Source: Cellulomonas sp. S1-8 (GTDB lineage Bacteria; Actinomycetota; Actinomycetes; Actinomycetales; Cellulomonadaceae). From it: a stretch of DNA of 64,000 nucleotides. The notes under the pieces were generated by a model, which worked only from the letters and a program-made list of their open reading frames with translations, made no database searches and was not told where the DNA came from. Below, in pieces: positions 23,453 through 32,143 of the stretch (positions are counted from its first letter, which is position 1; the number at the start of each line of letters is the position of its first letter). Location of the stretch: the NCBI RefSeq assembly GCF_026184235.1, contig NZ_CP110806.1, forward strand, positions 2,108,001-2,172,000, in the 5' to 3' direction. A program made the translations under genes and the position numbers.

Positions 23453-26014
23453 ATGGACCCCCGTCATCTCGTCGTCGTCGGCGGTGGCATGGTCGCGCAA
23501 CGCCTCGTCGAGGCGCTCCGTGACCGTGACACCGACGGCACCTGGAGCGTCACGGTGCTCGCGGAGGAGCCGCGCCGGCCGTACGACCGCGTCGCGCTCA
23601 CGAGCTACTTCAACGGCCGCTCGCCCGAGGACCTGTCCCTGGGCGACCCCGCGCTGTGGGACGACCCGCTGGTCAGCCTCGTGCGCGGGGACAAGGCCGT
23701 CGCGGTCGACCGCGAGGCGCGTGTCGTCACCGTCGCGTCCGGACGGACGTTCCCGTACGACCACCTGGTGCTCGCGACGGGGTCGTACGCGTGGGTGCCG
23801 CCGATGGAGGGTGCCGACCTCGACGGCGTGTTCGTGTACCGCACGCTCGACGACGTCGCGGCGCTGCGGGGCTACGTCAACAACCTGGCCGAGGAGCGGC
23901 CCGTGCGCGGCGTCGTGCTCGGCGGCGGCCTGCTGGGTCTGGAGGCCGCCGGGGCGCTCGACGCGCTCGGTGCGCGCGCCACCGTGCTGCAGGTCGACAC
24001 GCACCTGATGTCGGCGCAGGTCGACCTCGGTGGTGGCGAGGCGCTGCGTCGTCTGGTCAACCGCCTCGGCATCGGCGTGCGCACGCAGTCGATGACGACG
24101 CGCGTCCTGCCGCACCGGCGCGGCGGGGTCGGTCGCGTCGAGCTGGCCGACGGCACCCGGCTCGACGCGGACGTCGTCGTCGTGGCGGCGGGCGTCCGGC
24201 CGCGGGACGAGCTCGGGCGTGAGTCCGGGCTGCCGATCGGCCCGCGCGGCGGCGTCGTCGTCGACGACTCCTGCCTGACGGTCGACCCGCACGTCTCGGC
24301 CGTCGGTGAGGTCGCGTGCATCCAGGGCGCGTGCATCGGCCTGGTCGCCCCGGGCTACACGATGGCGGAGGTCACGGTCGACCGGCTGCTGGGTGGCGGC
24401 GGCGCCGTGTACACGGGGGCCGACACCGCGACCAAGCTCAAGCTCGCCGGCGTGGACGTCGCGAGCTTCGGTGACGCGTTCGCCCGCACGCCCGGCGCGC
24501 TCGAGGTCGTGTGGGCCGACCCGGTGGGCGGCGTCTACAAGAAGCTCGTGATGTCCGACGACGCCCGCACGCTGCTGGGCGGCGTGCTCGTCGGCGACGC
24601 GAGCGCCTACGCGATGCTGCGGCCCATGGTGGGCCGCGAGCTGCCGGGCGACCCCGCGGCGTTCCTGCTCCCGGAGGGGGGAGCGGGGGCGCCCGATCTC
24701 GAGCTGCCCGACGACGCGGGCGTCTGCTCCTGCAACAACGTGTCCGCGGGCGCGATCCGGCACGCGGTGGCCGAGGAGGGCTGCCACGACCTCGGTGCCG
24801 TCAAGGCGTGCACCCGCGCCGGCACCAGCTGCGGGTCCTGCCTGCCGCTGGTGAAGAAGCTCATGGCCGCCGAGCTCGGCAAGCTCGGCATCACGGTCTC
24901 CAGCGCGCTGTGCGAGCACTTCGCGCTGTCCCGCGCCCAGCTGTACGACGCGATCCGCGTCGCGGGCGTGCGGACGTTCACCGAGGTCGTCGAGCGGTTC
25001 GGCACGCACGGGCGCGGCTGCGACATCTGCCGCCCGGTGGTCGCCTCGATCCTCGCCACGACGGCGCCCGCGCACGTCCTGGACGGCGAGCGGGCCACGC
25101 TGCAGGACACCAACGACCACGTCATGGCGAACCTGCAGAAGGACGGCTCGTACTCCGTGGTGCCGCGCATGGCCGGCGGCGAGGTCACCCCCGAGGGGCT
25201 CATCGCGGTCGGTGAGGTCGCCCGCGACTTCGGCCTCTACACCAAGATCACGGGCGGTCAGCGCGTCGACATGTTCGGCGCCCGCATCGACCAGCTCCCG
25301 CTGATCTGGCAACGCCTCATCGACGCCGGGTTCGAGTCGGGGCACGCGTACGGCAAGTCGCTGCGCACGGTGAAGTCCTGCGTCGGCTCGACGTGGTGCC
25401 GGTTCGGCGTGCAGGACTCCGTGGCCCTGGCCGTCATGCTCGAGCTGCGGTACCGCGGGCTGCGCTCCCCGCACAAGATCAAGCTGGGCGTGTCGGGCTG
25501 CGCACGCGAGTGCGCCGAGGCCCGCGGCAAGGACGTCGGGGTCATCGCGACGGACAACGGCTGGAACGTGTACGTCGGCGGCAACGGCGGGTTCACGCCC
25601 CGGCACGCGCGGCTGCTCGCGGAGGACCTCGACACCGAGACCCTCGTCCGCACGATCGACCGGTTCCTCCTCTACTACGTGCGCACGGCCGACCGGCTGC
25701 AGCGCACCGCCCCGTGGATCGAGGACGTCGAGGGTGGGCTCGAGGGTGTCCGAGCGGTCGTCATGGACGACTCCCTGGGCATCTGCGCCGACCTCGACGA
25801 GCAGATGGCGCAGCACGTCGTCGACTACGAGGACGAGTGGCGCGCGACCCTCGACGACCCCGAGAAGCTCAAGCGCTTCGCGTCCTTCGTCAACGCCCCC
25901 GACGTGCCCGACCCGTCCCTCGCGTACGTCCCCGAGCGCGGTCAGGTGCGGCCCGCGACCGCCGACGAGCGCGCCGTGCTCGTCGCCGGCACCACCCTGG
26001 AGGTCCGGTCATGA
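23453..26014 (+). CDS. nirB: Nitrite reductase (NADH) large subunit NirB
   Basis: Siroheme enzyme that reduces nitrite to ammonium in six electron steps. 853 residues. FAD/NADH Rossmann domain at the N-terminus (HLVVVGGGMVAQRLVEAL). BFD-type 2Fe-2S site C425, C427, C460, C463 (VCSCNNVS, TSCGSC). Siroheme-4Fe-4S site C643, C649, C683, C687 (SCVGSTWCRFG, GVSGCARECAEAR). ATG 23453 has GGAGG four bases upstream. The stop overlaps nirD (ATGA); siroheme genes follow in the same unit, so enzyme and prosthetic group are co-produced. Confidence 0.96.
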   Translation: MDPRHLVVVGGGMVAQRLVEALRDRDTDGTWSVTVLAEEPRRPYDRVALTSYFNGRSPEDLSLGDPALWDDPLVSLVRGDKAVAVDREARVVTVASGRTFPYDHLVLATGSYAWVPPMEGADLDGVFVYRTLDDVAALRGYVNNLAEERPVRGVVLGGGLLGLEAAGALDALGARATVLQVDTHLMSAQVDLGGGEALRRLVNRLGIGVRTQSMTTRVLPHRRGGVGRVELADGTRLDADVVVVAAGVRPRDELGRESGLPIGPRGGVVVDDSCLTVDPHVSAVGEVACIQGACIGLVAPGYTMAEVTVDRLLGGGGAVYTGADTATKLKLAGVDVASFGDAFARTPGALEVVWADPVGGVYKKLVMSDDARTLLGGVLVGDASAYAMLRPMVGRELPGDPAAFLLPEGGAGAPDLELPDDAGVCSCNNVSAGAIRHAVAEEGCHDLGAVKACTRAGTSCGSCLPLVKKLMAAELGKLGITVSSALCEHFALSRAQLYDAIRVAGVRTFTEVVERFGTHGRGCDICRPVVASILATTAPAHVLDGERATLQDTNDHVMANLQKDGSYSVVPRMAGGEVTPEGLIAVGEVARDFGLYTKITGGQRVDMFGARIDQLPLIWQRLIDAGFESGHAYGKSLRTVKSCVGSTWCRFGVQDSVALAVMLELRYRGLRSPHKIKLGVSGCARECAEARGKDVGVIATDNGWNVYVGGNGGFTPRHARLLAEDLDTETLVRTIDRFLLYYVRTADRLQRTAPWIEDVEGGLEGVRAVVMDDSLGICADLDEQMAQHVVDYEDEWRATLDDPEKLKRFASFVNAPDVPDPSLAYVPERGQVRPATADERAVLVAGTTLEVRS

Positions 26015-26430
26015 CGACGCTCGACGAACGCGCCACGACGTGGCTGACCGTGTGCGGGCTCGACGACCTCCCGCGCGAGCGCGGTGCCGCGGCCCTCGTC
26101 CCCGACGAGGTCGACGGTGCGGCCGCCCTGACGCAGGTGGCCCTGTTCCGGCTCCTCGACGACACCGTGCTGGCGGTCCAGCAGCACGACCCCTTCAGCG
26201 ACGCGCACGTGCTGGCGCGCGGCATCGTCGGGACGCGGCGCGTCGGGGAGCAGGACGTGCCCACCGTCGCGTCACCCATGCACAAGCAGGTGTTCGACCT
26301 GCGCACCGGTGTCTGCCTGGACCTCGCGGGCAAGCAGCCCGTCGCCGGCCGCTCGCCGGACCTGCGCACCTGGGACGTGCTGGTCGTCGACGGGCAGGTC
26401 CGGGTCGCCGTGGCCGGCGGTGCGGCGTGA
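26011..26430 (+). CDS. nirD: Nitrite reductase (NADH) small subunit NirD
   Basis: Partner of NirB with a Rieske-like fold that has lost the cluster ligands: there are no CxH pairs. 139 residues, slightly longer than usual. Typical parts are ALFRLLDDTVLAVQQHDPFS, ARGIVGTR and SPMHKQVFDLRTGVCL, ending in RVAVAGGAA. It overlaps nirB at the 5' end (ATGA) and the siroheme synthase gene at the 3' end (GTGA). Confidence 0.95.
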   Translation: MTTLDERATTWLTVCGLDDLPRERGAAALVPDEVDGAAALTQVALFRLLDDTVLAVQQHDPFSDAHVLARGIVGTRRVGEQDVPTVASPMHKQVFDLRTGVCLDLAGKQPVAGRSPDLRTWDVLVVDGQVRVAVAGGAA

Positions 26431-27692
26431 CCGCGCTGCTGGGGATCGAGCTGGCGGGTCGTCCCGTGCTCGTCGTCGGTGGGGGACCGGTCGCCGCGCG
26501 CCGCGCGCAGGCGCTGGCCGACGAGGGTGCGCGCGTGCACGTCGTCGCACCGCACGTGTGCGAGCCGATCGCGGACCTCGTCGTCGCGGGCGGGGCGCGC
26601 TGGTCGGACCGTGAGGTCGTCGAGGCCGACCTGGACGGCGTGTGGCTCGTGCACACGGCGACCGGCGAGCGCGCCACGGACGCCGCGGTCGTCGGCTGGG
26701 CGACCGCGCGCCGCGTGTTCTGCGTCGACGCGGGCGGCCCGCGCCGTCCCGCCGCTGGCACGGCGCGCACCCCGGCGACGACGCGGGCCGGTGACGTGCT
26801 CGTCGGCGTCGTCTCGACGACGGGCGCCGACCCGCGGCGGACGGTCCGCGTGCGCGACCGCCTCGCGGCGCACCTGCGCGCGGGTGAGGTCGACCTGCGT
26901 CGGCGGCGCGCCGACCCCGACCGCGGGCGCGTCGTGCTCGTCGGGGGCGGGCCGGGCGAGGTCGGGCTGCTGACGGTGGCGGGACGTCGGGCGCTGTCCG
27001 AGGCGGATGTCGTCGTCGCCGACCGCCTCGGTCCGACCGACGTGCTCGACGAGCTGCCGTCCGACGTCGAGGTGATCGACGTCGGCAAGTCGCCCGGGCA
27101 CCACCCGGTGCCGCAGGACGAGATCAACCGCATCCTCGTGGAGCAGGCGCAGCGCGGGCGGGTGGTCGTGCGGCTCAAGGGCGGCGACCCGTTCGTCTAC
27201 GGGCGCGGCGGCGAGGAGGTCGTCGCGTGCCGCGCCGCGGGCGTGCCCGTCACGGTCGTCCCCGGCGTGAGCAGCGCTTTCGCGGCGGCCGCCGCGGCGG
27301 GCATCCCCCTGACGCACCGCGGCGTGGTCGGTGCCGTCCACGTGATGAACGGCACGGCCGGCTGGTCCGGCGCCGCGCTCACGGGTCTGCGGGAGCGGTC
27401 CTGCACGGTCGTCGTCCTCATGGGCGTCGCCGCGCTGCCCGGCCTGGTCCGCGACGCGCTGACGGGCGGCGTCGACCCCGACGTGCCGGTCGCGGTGATC
27501 GAGCGCGCGACCCTGCCCGACCAGCGCGTGACGCGCGCCCCGCTGGACGAGGTCGCGGCCGTCGCCGCGGCACGCGGCGTGCGTGCCCCCGCCGTGATCG
27601 TGCTGGGCGAGGTCGCCGCCGCGGGTCTGCTCGACGCCCCCGCCGTCCGGGTGCGCGCGGACGCGCCCGACGCAGCGACAATGGACGCGTGA
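26427..27692 (+). CDS. cysG: Siroheme synthase CysG-like (SirC + uroporphyrinogen-III methyltransferase)
   Basis: 421 residues, two modules. Residues 1-about 160: Rossmann domain (VLVVGGGPVAARRAQALADEG) for precorrin-2 oxidation. Residues about 170-410: SAM-dependent uroporphyrinogen-III C-methyltransferase with VVLVGGGPGEVGLLTVAG, KGGDPFVYGRGGEE and PGVSSAFAAAAAAGIPLTHR. The chelatase function may come from the CbiX-like protein encoded two genes downstream. GTG start overlaps nirD. In this operon its job is to supply siroheme for NirB. Confidence 0.92.
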   Translation: MTALLGIELAGRPVLVVGGGPVAARRAQALADEGARVHVVAPHVCEPIADLVVAGGARWSDREVVEADLDGVWLVHTATGERATDAAVVGWATARRVFCVDAGGPRRPAAGTARTPATTRAGDVLVGVVSTTGADPRRTVRVRDRLAAHLRAGEVDLRRRRADPDRGRVVLVGGGPGEVGLLTVAGRRALSEADVVVADRLGPTDVLDELPSDVEVIDVGKSPGHHPVPQDEINRILVEQAQRGRVVVRLKGGDPFVYGRGGEEVVACRAAGVPVTVVPGVSSAFAAAAAAGIPLTHRGVVGAVHVMNGTAGWSGAALTGLRERSCTVVVLMGVAALPGLVRDALTGGVDPDVPVAVIERATLPDQRVTRAPLDEVAAVAAARGVRAPAVIVLGEVAAAGLLDAPAVRVRADAPDAATMDA

Positions 27693-28810
27693 CGGCGGAG
27701 ATGATCGATCAGACGCTGGCCGGTTGCGTCGTGCTCGTCACCGCCGACCGCCGCGCCTCGGAGCTGCGCGCCGCCCTCGAGCGCCGTGGCGCGACCGTGC
27801 GGCACGCACCGGCGCTCGGCATGGTGCCGCACATCGACGACGCCCTGCTGCTGGAGCGCACGCGTGACGTGATCGCCGACCCCCCGGACACGGTGGTCGT
27901 CACCACCGGCATCGGCTTCCGCGGGTGGATCGAGGCCGCCGACGCGGCGGGCGTCGCCGACCGGCTGCTCGAGGTGCTCGCCGCGACGCGCATCGTCGCG
28001 CGGGGGCCCAAGGCGCGCGGCGCGATCCAGGCCGCGGGCCTGAGCGCCGACTGGGTCGCGGAGTCCGAGACCAGCGCCGAGATCGCCGAGACGCTGCTCG
28101 ACGAGGGCGTCGCCGGACGCGACATCGTCATCCAGCACCACGGCGCGGGCGCCGACGGCCTCGACGAGGCGTTCGCGCTCGCCGGTGCGCGCGTGCGCAG
28201 CCTCATCGTGTACCGGTGGGGTCCGCCCCCGGACCCCGAGCTGGTGCGGGAGTCGGCGCGCGCCGTCGCGGACGGCGAGATCGACACGGTGACCTTCACG
28301 TCGGCGCCCGCGGCGGCGGCGTGGCTCGTGGCCGCCGAGGAGGCGGGGGTGCTCGACCGCGTGCTGCGCCGCCACGGCTCCGGCGGCGTGGTGTTCGCGG
28401 CCGTGGGTCCGGTGACGGCCAAGCCGCTGGTGGAGGCGGGGATCGAGCCCCTCGTCCCGGACCGGGGACGCCTCGGCTCGCTCGTGCGTGCCGTCGTCAC
28501 GCACTACGGCGGCATCGACGCGCTCGACACGGTCGCCGGTCCGCTGCGGGTGCGTCGGGCGGCCGCCGTCCTCGACGGGCGGGTGCTGCCGCTGTCGCGC
28601 ACCGGGCTGGAGGTGCTGCGGCTGCTCGCGCACGCGCGCGGGTCGGTCGTGCCGCGCGACCACGTGCTGGCGGCCCTGCCGGGCGTGTCGTCGGACCCGC
28701 ACGCGGCCGAGGTCGCGATCGCCCGGCTGCGCGACGCGACCGGCAGCCGCGAGCTGATCCGCACGGTCGTCAAGCGCGGCTACCGCCTCGAGCTCCAGGA
28801 GCAGACATGA
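27689..28810 (+). CDS. hemD: Uroporphyrinogen-III synthase with C-terminal winged helix
   Basis: 373 residues. Residues about 10-260 are a HemD-type domain (VVLVTADRRASELRAALERR, VVTTGIGFRGW, TFTSAPAAAAWL, FAAVGPVTA). Residues about 275-373 are an OmpR-type winged helix (RVLPLSRTGLEVLRLLAHA, VKRGYRLELQ) with no receiver domain. Similar fusions are known in actinobacteria near nirBD, where the DNA-binding half is thought to regulate nitrite genes. It may thus be enzyme, regulator or both. Overlaps its neighbours at both ends (GTGA, ATGA). Confidence 0.9.
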   Translation: MTAEMIDQTLAGCVVLVTADRRASELRAALERRGATVRHAPALGMVPHIDDALLLERTRDVIADPPDTVVVTTGIGFRGWIEAADAAGVADRLLEVLAATRIVARGPKARGAIQAAGLSADWVAESETSAEIAETLLDEGVAGRDIVIQHHGAGADGLDEAFALAGARVRSLIVYRWGPPPDPELVRESARAVADGEIDTVTFTSAPAAAAWLVAAEEAGVLDRVLRRHGSGGVVFAAVGPVTAKPLVEAGIEPLVPDRGRLGSLVRAVVTHYGGIDALDTVAGPLRVRRAAAVLDGRVLPLSRTGLEVLRLLAHARGSVVPRDHVLAALPGVSSDPHAAEVAIARLRDATGSRELIRTVVKRGYRLELQEQT

Positions 28811-29547
28811 CGTCCACCGCAGCGCCCGCCCCCGTGCTCGTCGGCTGCTCGCACGGGACCGACAGCCCCGCGGGCCGCCAGGCGATCGCGTCGATCCTGG
28901 TCGACATCGCGCTCGCACGCCCCGACCTCGACGTGCGGGAGGCCTTCGTCGACGTCCAGCAGCCCGAGCTGCCCGACGTCGTGGTCGGCGCCCTGCCCGA
29001 CGCCCCGACGGTGGTCGTGCCGCTGCTGCTCTCGACCGGGTTCCACGTGAAGACGGACGTCGCGCAGGCCGTCGACCGTCCCGGTGCGGCGGCCGGCCGG
29101 CCGATGGGACCCGACCCGCGACTCGTGGAGATCCTCGCCGACCGGCTCGCGGACGCGGGTCTGCGTGCCGGCGACGCGGTCGTCGTCGCGGCGGCCGGCT
29201 CGAGCGACCCCGAGGCGGCGCACGCCGTCGCCGAGGTGGTCGCCGGGCTCGCCGCGCGCCTCGGGCAGCCCGTGACCGTCGGGTACGGGTCCGGGTCGCA
29301 CCCTCGCGTGCCCGTCGCGGTCGCCGACGCCCGCGCGGACCTGGACCCCGCAGGTCGGGTCGTCGTCGCCTCCTACCTTCTCGCGCCGGGCTTCTTCCTC
29401 GATCGGGTGCACGAGTCCGGCGCCGACGTCGTCGCGGCACCCCTGGCGCCGGACCCGCGCCTCGCGCAGATCGCGCTGGACCGCTACGACGAGGTCCGCG
29501 CGCAGGCGTCGACGACGTGGTCGCCGTCGGTGACCGCGGGAGCCTGA
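28807..29547 (+). CDS. CbiX/SirB-type chelatase
   Basis: 246 residues, two tandem CbiX-like halves. The first carries the metal-binding histidines (VLVGCSHGTDSPAG and LLLSTGFHVKTDV); the second (VVAAAGSSDPEAAHAVAEV, ASYLLAPGFFLDRVHESG) lacks them, as in other two-domain forms. The expected reaction is insertion of Fe2+ into sirohydrochlorin to give siroheme. ATG overlaps the hemD stop. Cobalt chelation is an alternative, but no cobalamin genes are near. Confidence 0.88.
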   Translation: MTSTAAPAPVLVGCSHGTDSPAGRQAIASILVDIALARPDLDVREAFVDVQQPELPDVVVGALPDAPTVVVPLLLSTGFHVKTDVAQAVDRPGAAAGRPMGPDPRLVEILADRLADAGLRAGDAVVVAAAGSSDPEAAHAVAEVVAGLAARLGQPVTVGYGSGSHPRVPVAVADARADLDPAGRVVVASYLLAPGFFLDRVHESGADVVAAPLAPDPRLAQIALDRYDEVRAQASTTWSPSVTAGA

Positions 29548-29567
29548 GCGGCGCCGACGCACGGGGG

Positions 29568-29597
29568 GTCGTCGAGACGCGGGGGTTTCGCGACGAC
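29568..29597 (+). terminator. Possible terminator of the nirBD-siroheme operon
   Basis: GTCGTCG (29568-29574) pairs with CGACGAC (29591-29597); an internal CGCG stretch can extend the stem. It starts 20 bases after the cbiX stop. No clear T tract. Confidence 0.4.
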
Positions 29598-29670
29598 GCG
29601 CCGGATTGGCGCTCGCGGCGGATGACGGTGAGGATCGACCAGGCAACCCGTCGCCGCACGCAGGAGGATC

Positions 29671-30528
29671 GTGACCACGACCAGCGGCCCGGGCCCCGTC
29701 CCCGCCGGCGCCCCGGACCGACCACCGTCCCAGGCGCGGTCGGCGGCCGACCAGCCGGCTGCGGCGCCCGCCGGCCCGGACGTGCTGCTCGTGTCCGTCG
29801 TCATCCCCGTCCGCGACGACGCGGAGCACCTCGAGGCCTGCCTGACGCTGCTCGCGCAGCAGACGCACCTGCCCGACGAGATCGTCGTGGTCGACAACGG
29901 CTCGACGGACGCGAGCGCCTCGGTGGCCCTGCGGCACGGTGCGCGCGTCGTGCACGAGCCGCGCGTCGGCATCCCGTTCGCGGCCGCGGCCGGGTACGAC
30001 GCGGCACGCGGCGAGCTGCTGCTCCGGCTCGACGCGGACACCCGGCCCGGCCCCGACTGGGTCGCGCACGCCGTCCGTGTCCTGGCCGACCCCGGGATCG
30101 ACGCCGTGAGCGGCTCGGGCCGGTTCGACCTGCCGGGCGCCCGGGGCGCCTGGCTCGCCCACGTGTACCTCGGTGCGTACTACGGTCTCGGCCACCTCGC
30201 GGCCGGCCACCCGGTGCTGTGGGGCTCGTCGGCCGCGCTGCGGTCCGAGTCCTGGCGTCGCGTCCGGCACCTCGTCCAGCGCGCGGACGACGTGCACGAC
30301 GACCTCGACCTCGCACTCGCGCTGGGCCCGTCGGCCCGCATCGTCGTCGACCGCGACTGGCGCGTGGTCGTCTCGGCCCGCTCCGTGCGACCGGGACGGC
30401 AGTGGGAGCGTCGGCTGCGGCGCGCGTTCCGCACGCTGCGCCTGCAGTGGCGGGTGGCACCGCCGTGGGACCGCTGGGCCGAGAGCACGCGGGGAGCCCT
30501 CGGGCGTCGGGCGTCAGCCCCGCGGTAG
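29671..30528 (+). CDS. Family 2 glycosyltransferase
   Basis: 285 residues. After a 40-residue Pro/Ala-rich N-terminus comes a GT-A fold: VSVVIPVRDDAEHLEACLTLL, IVVVDNGSTDAS and the DxD-type LLLRLDADTRPGPDW. ADDVHDDLDLALAL near residue 210 is the late acidic motif. No membrane helix is obvious. Acceptor unknown; similar enzymes glycosylate lipids or wall polymers. The start GTG 29671 has AGGAGG only three bases upstream, close spacing. It is not linked to the nitrogen genes by overlap. Confidence 0.85.
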   Translation: MTTTSGPGPVPAGAPDRPPSQARSAADQPAAAPAGPDVLLVSVVIPVRDDAEHLEACLTLLAQQTHLPDEIVVVDNGSTDASASVALRHGARVVHEPRVGIPFAAAAGYDAARGELLLRLDADTRPGPDWVAHAVRVLADPGIDAVSGSGRFDLPGARGAWLAHVYLGAYYGLGHLAAGHPVLWGSSAALRSESWRRVRHLVQRADDVHDDLDLALALGPSARIVVDRDWRVVVSARSVRPGRQWERRLRRAFRTLRLQWRVAPPWDRWAESTRGALGRRASAPR

Positions 30529-30547
30529 GAACGGCGCGGGCACGACG

Positions 30548-30576
30548 AAGGCCCCAGGTCGATGACCTGGGGCCTT
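30548..30576. terminator. Intrinsic terminator for the tRNA cluster and the glycosyltransferase
   Basis: AAGGCCCCAGGTC (30548-30560) pairs perfectly with GACCTGGGGCCTT (30564-30576), 13 pairs with a three-base loop. Two bases beyond it lies the CCA end of tRNA-Val on the minus strand; on the plus strand it follows the glycosyltransferase stop by 20 bases. Confidence 0.85.
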
Positions 30577-30578
30577 GC

Positions 30579-30653
30579 TGGTGGGCGATACTGGGATCGA
30601 ACCAGTGACCTCTTCCGTGTCAGGGAAGCGCGCTACCGCTGCGCCAATCGCCC
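30579..30653 (-). tRNA. tRNA-Val (anticodon GAC), CCA encoded
   Basis: Acceptor GGGCGAT pairs with ATCGCCC, discriminator A, then encoded CCA (30579-30581). The anticodon loop CTGACAC reads GAC; the T loop is GGTTCGATCCC. Last of three tRNAs on this strand. It is the only one of the three with an encoded CCA. Confidence 0.95.
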
Positions 30654-30670
30654 ATAGGGGAGTTCATACG

Positions 30671-30741
30671 AGGTGGAGACGGGATTCGAACCCGTGTATA
30701 CGGCTTTGCAGGCCGCTGCCTCGCCTCTCGGCCACTCCACC
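30671..30741 (-). tRNA. tRNA-Cys (anticodon GCA)
   Basis: 71 bases. Acceptor GGTGGAG pairs with CTCCACC, discriminator T. Anticodon loop CTGCAAA reads GCA, T loop GGGTTCGAATCCC. CCA is not encoded. Middle gene of the Gly-Cys-Val cluster. Confidence 0.95.
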
Positions 30742-30790
30742 GTTGAGACCGCAGTCCACCACGGCTGGGAGCCGAGGGGGAGAGGATCCG

Positions 30791-30862
30791 AGCGGACGAC
30801 GGGATTCGAACCCGCGACCCTCACCTTGGCAAGGTGATGCTCTACCACTGAGCCACGTCCGC
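30791..30862 (-). tRNA. tRNA-Gly (anticodon GCC)
   Basis: 72 bases. Acceptor GCGGACG pairs with CGTCCGC, discriminator T. Anticodon stem TCACC/GGTGA with loop TTGCCAA reads GCC. CCA not encoded. First gene of the minus-strand tRNA cluster. Confidence 0.95.
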
Positions 30863-30903
30863 GCGTCAGGGCCGCCGTGACCGGCGTTCCTGGTGCGTCG
30901 AAG

Positions 30904-30934
30904 ACTCTAGACGACAACATCGACGAGAGTCCAA
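30904..30934 (-). promoter_or_regulatory. Promoter of the Gly-Cys-Val tRNA cluster
   Basis: On the minus strand TTGGAC (-35, 30929-30934) and TAGAGT (-10, 30904-30909) are 19 bases apart, about 42 bases before tRNA-Gly. The spacing is slightly long. Confidence 0.5.
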
Positions 30935-31008
30935 CCGGCCCCGGCGCGCGTGTCGCACGGGTGACCACGCAGGGCGGCTGGTGCGCGAGGGCGGGGGAGC
31001 GCGGTCGG

Positions 31009-31014
31009 TAGGTT
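31009..31014 (+). promoter_or_regulatory. -10 box for pabB, leaderless
   Basis: TAGGTT, six bases (GGGCGC), GTG at 31021; identical to the moeA promoter core. Confidence 0.6.
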
Positions 31015-31020
31015 GGGCGC

Positions 31021-32103
31021 GTGCCGTCCCGCCCCTCGTCCCGCGCGTACGGCGCGCCCGGGGTCGCGTGGTTCGCCGGACGCCACGCCACCGGCGTCGT
31101 CGAGCACGCCGACCTGCGCGCACGCCCCGACGCCCTCGCCACGCCAGGGTGGTGGGCGCTCGTGGGGGAGTTCGAGGGCCGCGTCGACGCCTGGCGGTTC
31201 GCCCGGGTCGGCCAGGACACGTCCGGCACCGCCGGCCCCTGGCGCGGGCCCGCCCGCGACGCCTGGACCTCGTCCCTCGACCGGGACGCCTACCTCGCGG
31301 CCGTCCAGCGGGTGCGGGGGCACGTGCGCGAGGGCGTCGTGTACCAGGCGAACGTCTGCCGTGTGCTCGCAGCCCGGCTGCCCCGCACCGACGGCCGGGA
31401 GCCGGACGCCCGCGCGCTCGCGGCCCGGCTCGTCGCCGGCAACCCCGCGCCCTACGCGGGCGGCGTCCACGTGCCGGCCGACGGCCCCGTGCCCGGGGCG
31501 TGGGTCGTCACCGCGTCCCCGGAGCTGTACCTGCGGGTGCGCGACGGTGTCGTCGAGTCCGGCCCCATCAAGGGCACCGCCCCCACGGTGCGGGGCCTGA
31601 CCGGCAAGGACCGTGCCGAGAACGTCATGATCACGGACCTCGTGCGCAACGACCTGCAGCGCGTCTGCGTGCCCGGCACGGTCCGGGTCACCGACCTGCT
31701 CGCCACGCAGCACCACCCGGGCCTCGTCCACCTCGTCTCGACCGTCGCGGGCGACCTCACGCCCGACGTGCGCGACGCACCGGACGCCCTGACGCGCGTC
31801 CTGGACGCCACCTACCCGCCCGGCTCGGTGTCCGGCGCCCCCAAGAGCTCGGCCCTGCGGGTCATCGCGGAGCTCGAGCCCGTCCCGCGCGGCCCGTACT
31901 GCGGGCTCGTCGGCTGGGCGCACGTCGACGTCGACGGGCGGCTGACCGCCGAGCTCGCCGTCGGCATCCGCACGTTCTGGTGGGCCGACGACGTCCTGCG
32001 GTTCGGCACCGGCGCCGGCATCACCTGGTCGAGCGACGCCGCGCAGGAGTGGGCCGAGACCGAGCTCAAGGCCGCCCGGCTCGTCGCCCTCGCGTCGCGC
32101 TGA
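31021..32103 (+). CDS. pabB: Aminodeoxychorismate synthase component I PabB
   Basis: Makes 4-amino-4-deoxychorismate from chorismate for folate synthesis. 360 residues, on the short side: the N-terminal domain is reduced and the chorismate-binding core begins near residue 80. Core motifs: GVVYQANVCRVL, ESGPIKGTAPT with the Lys typical of PabB, DLVRNDLQRVC, YPPGSVSGAPK and GRLTAELAVGIRTF near the end. No glutaminase PabA gene is near, so ammonia must come from PabA encoded elsewhere. pabC follows after 40 bases. Confidence 0.9.
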   Translation: MPSRPSSRAYGAPGVAWFAGRHATGVVEHADLRARPDALATPGWWALVGEFEGRVDAWRFARVGQDTSGTAGPWRGPARDAWTSSLDRDAYLAAVQRVRGHVREGVVYQANVCRVLAARLPRTDGREPDARALAARLVAGNPAPYAGGVHVPADGPVPGAWVVTASPELYLRVRDGVVESGPIKGTAPTVRGLTGKDRAENVMITDLVRNDLQRVCVPGTVRVTDLLATQHHPGLVHLVSTVAGDLTPDVRDAPDALTRVLDATYPPGSVSGAPKSSALRVIAELEPVPRGPYCGLVGWAHVDVDGRLTAELAVGIRTFWWADDVLRFGTGAGITWSSDAAQEWAETELKAARLVALASR

Positions 32104-32131
32104 GCGGCACGGCCGCCCCCGGCCCGGATGG

Positions 32132-32137
32132 CAGGAT
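32132..32137 (+). promoter_or_regulatory. -10 box for pabC, leaderless
   Basis: CAGGAT, six bases (GACGGC), GTG at 32144. pabC may therefore have its own start as well as read-through from pabB. Confidence 0.45.
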
Positions 32138-32143
32138 GACGGC

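Noticed and set aside
30579..30862. Integration site of a genomic island at the tRNA cluster
   Set aside because: No integrase, no direct repeat of a tRNA 3' end and no change of composition nearby; flanking genes are housekeeping.
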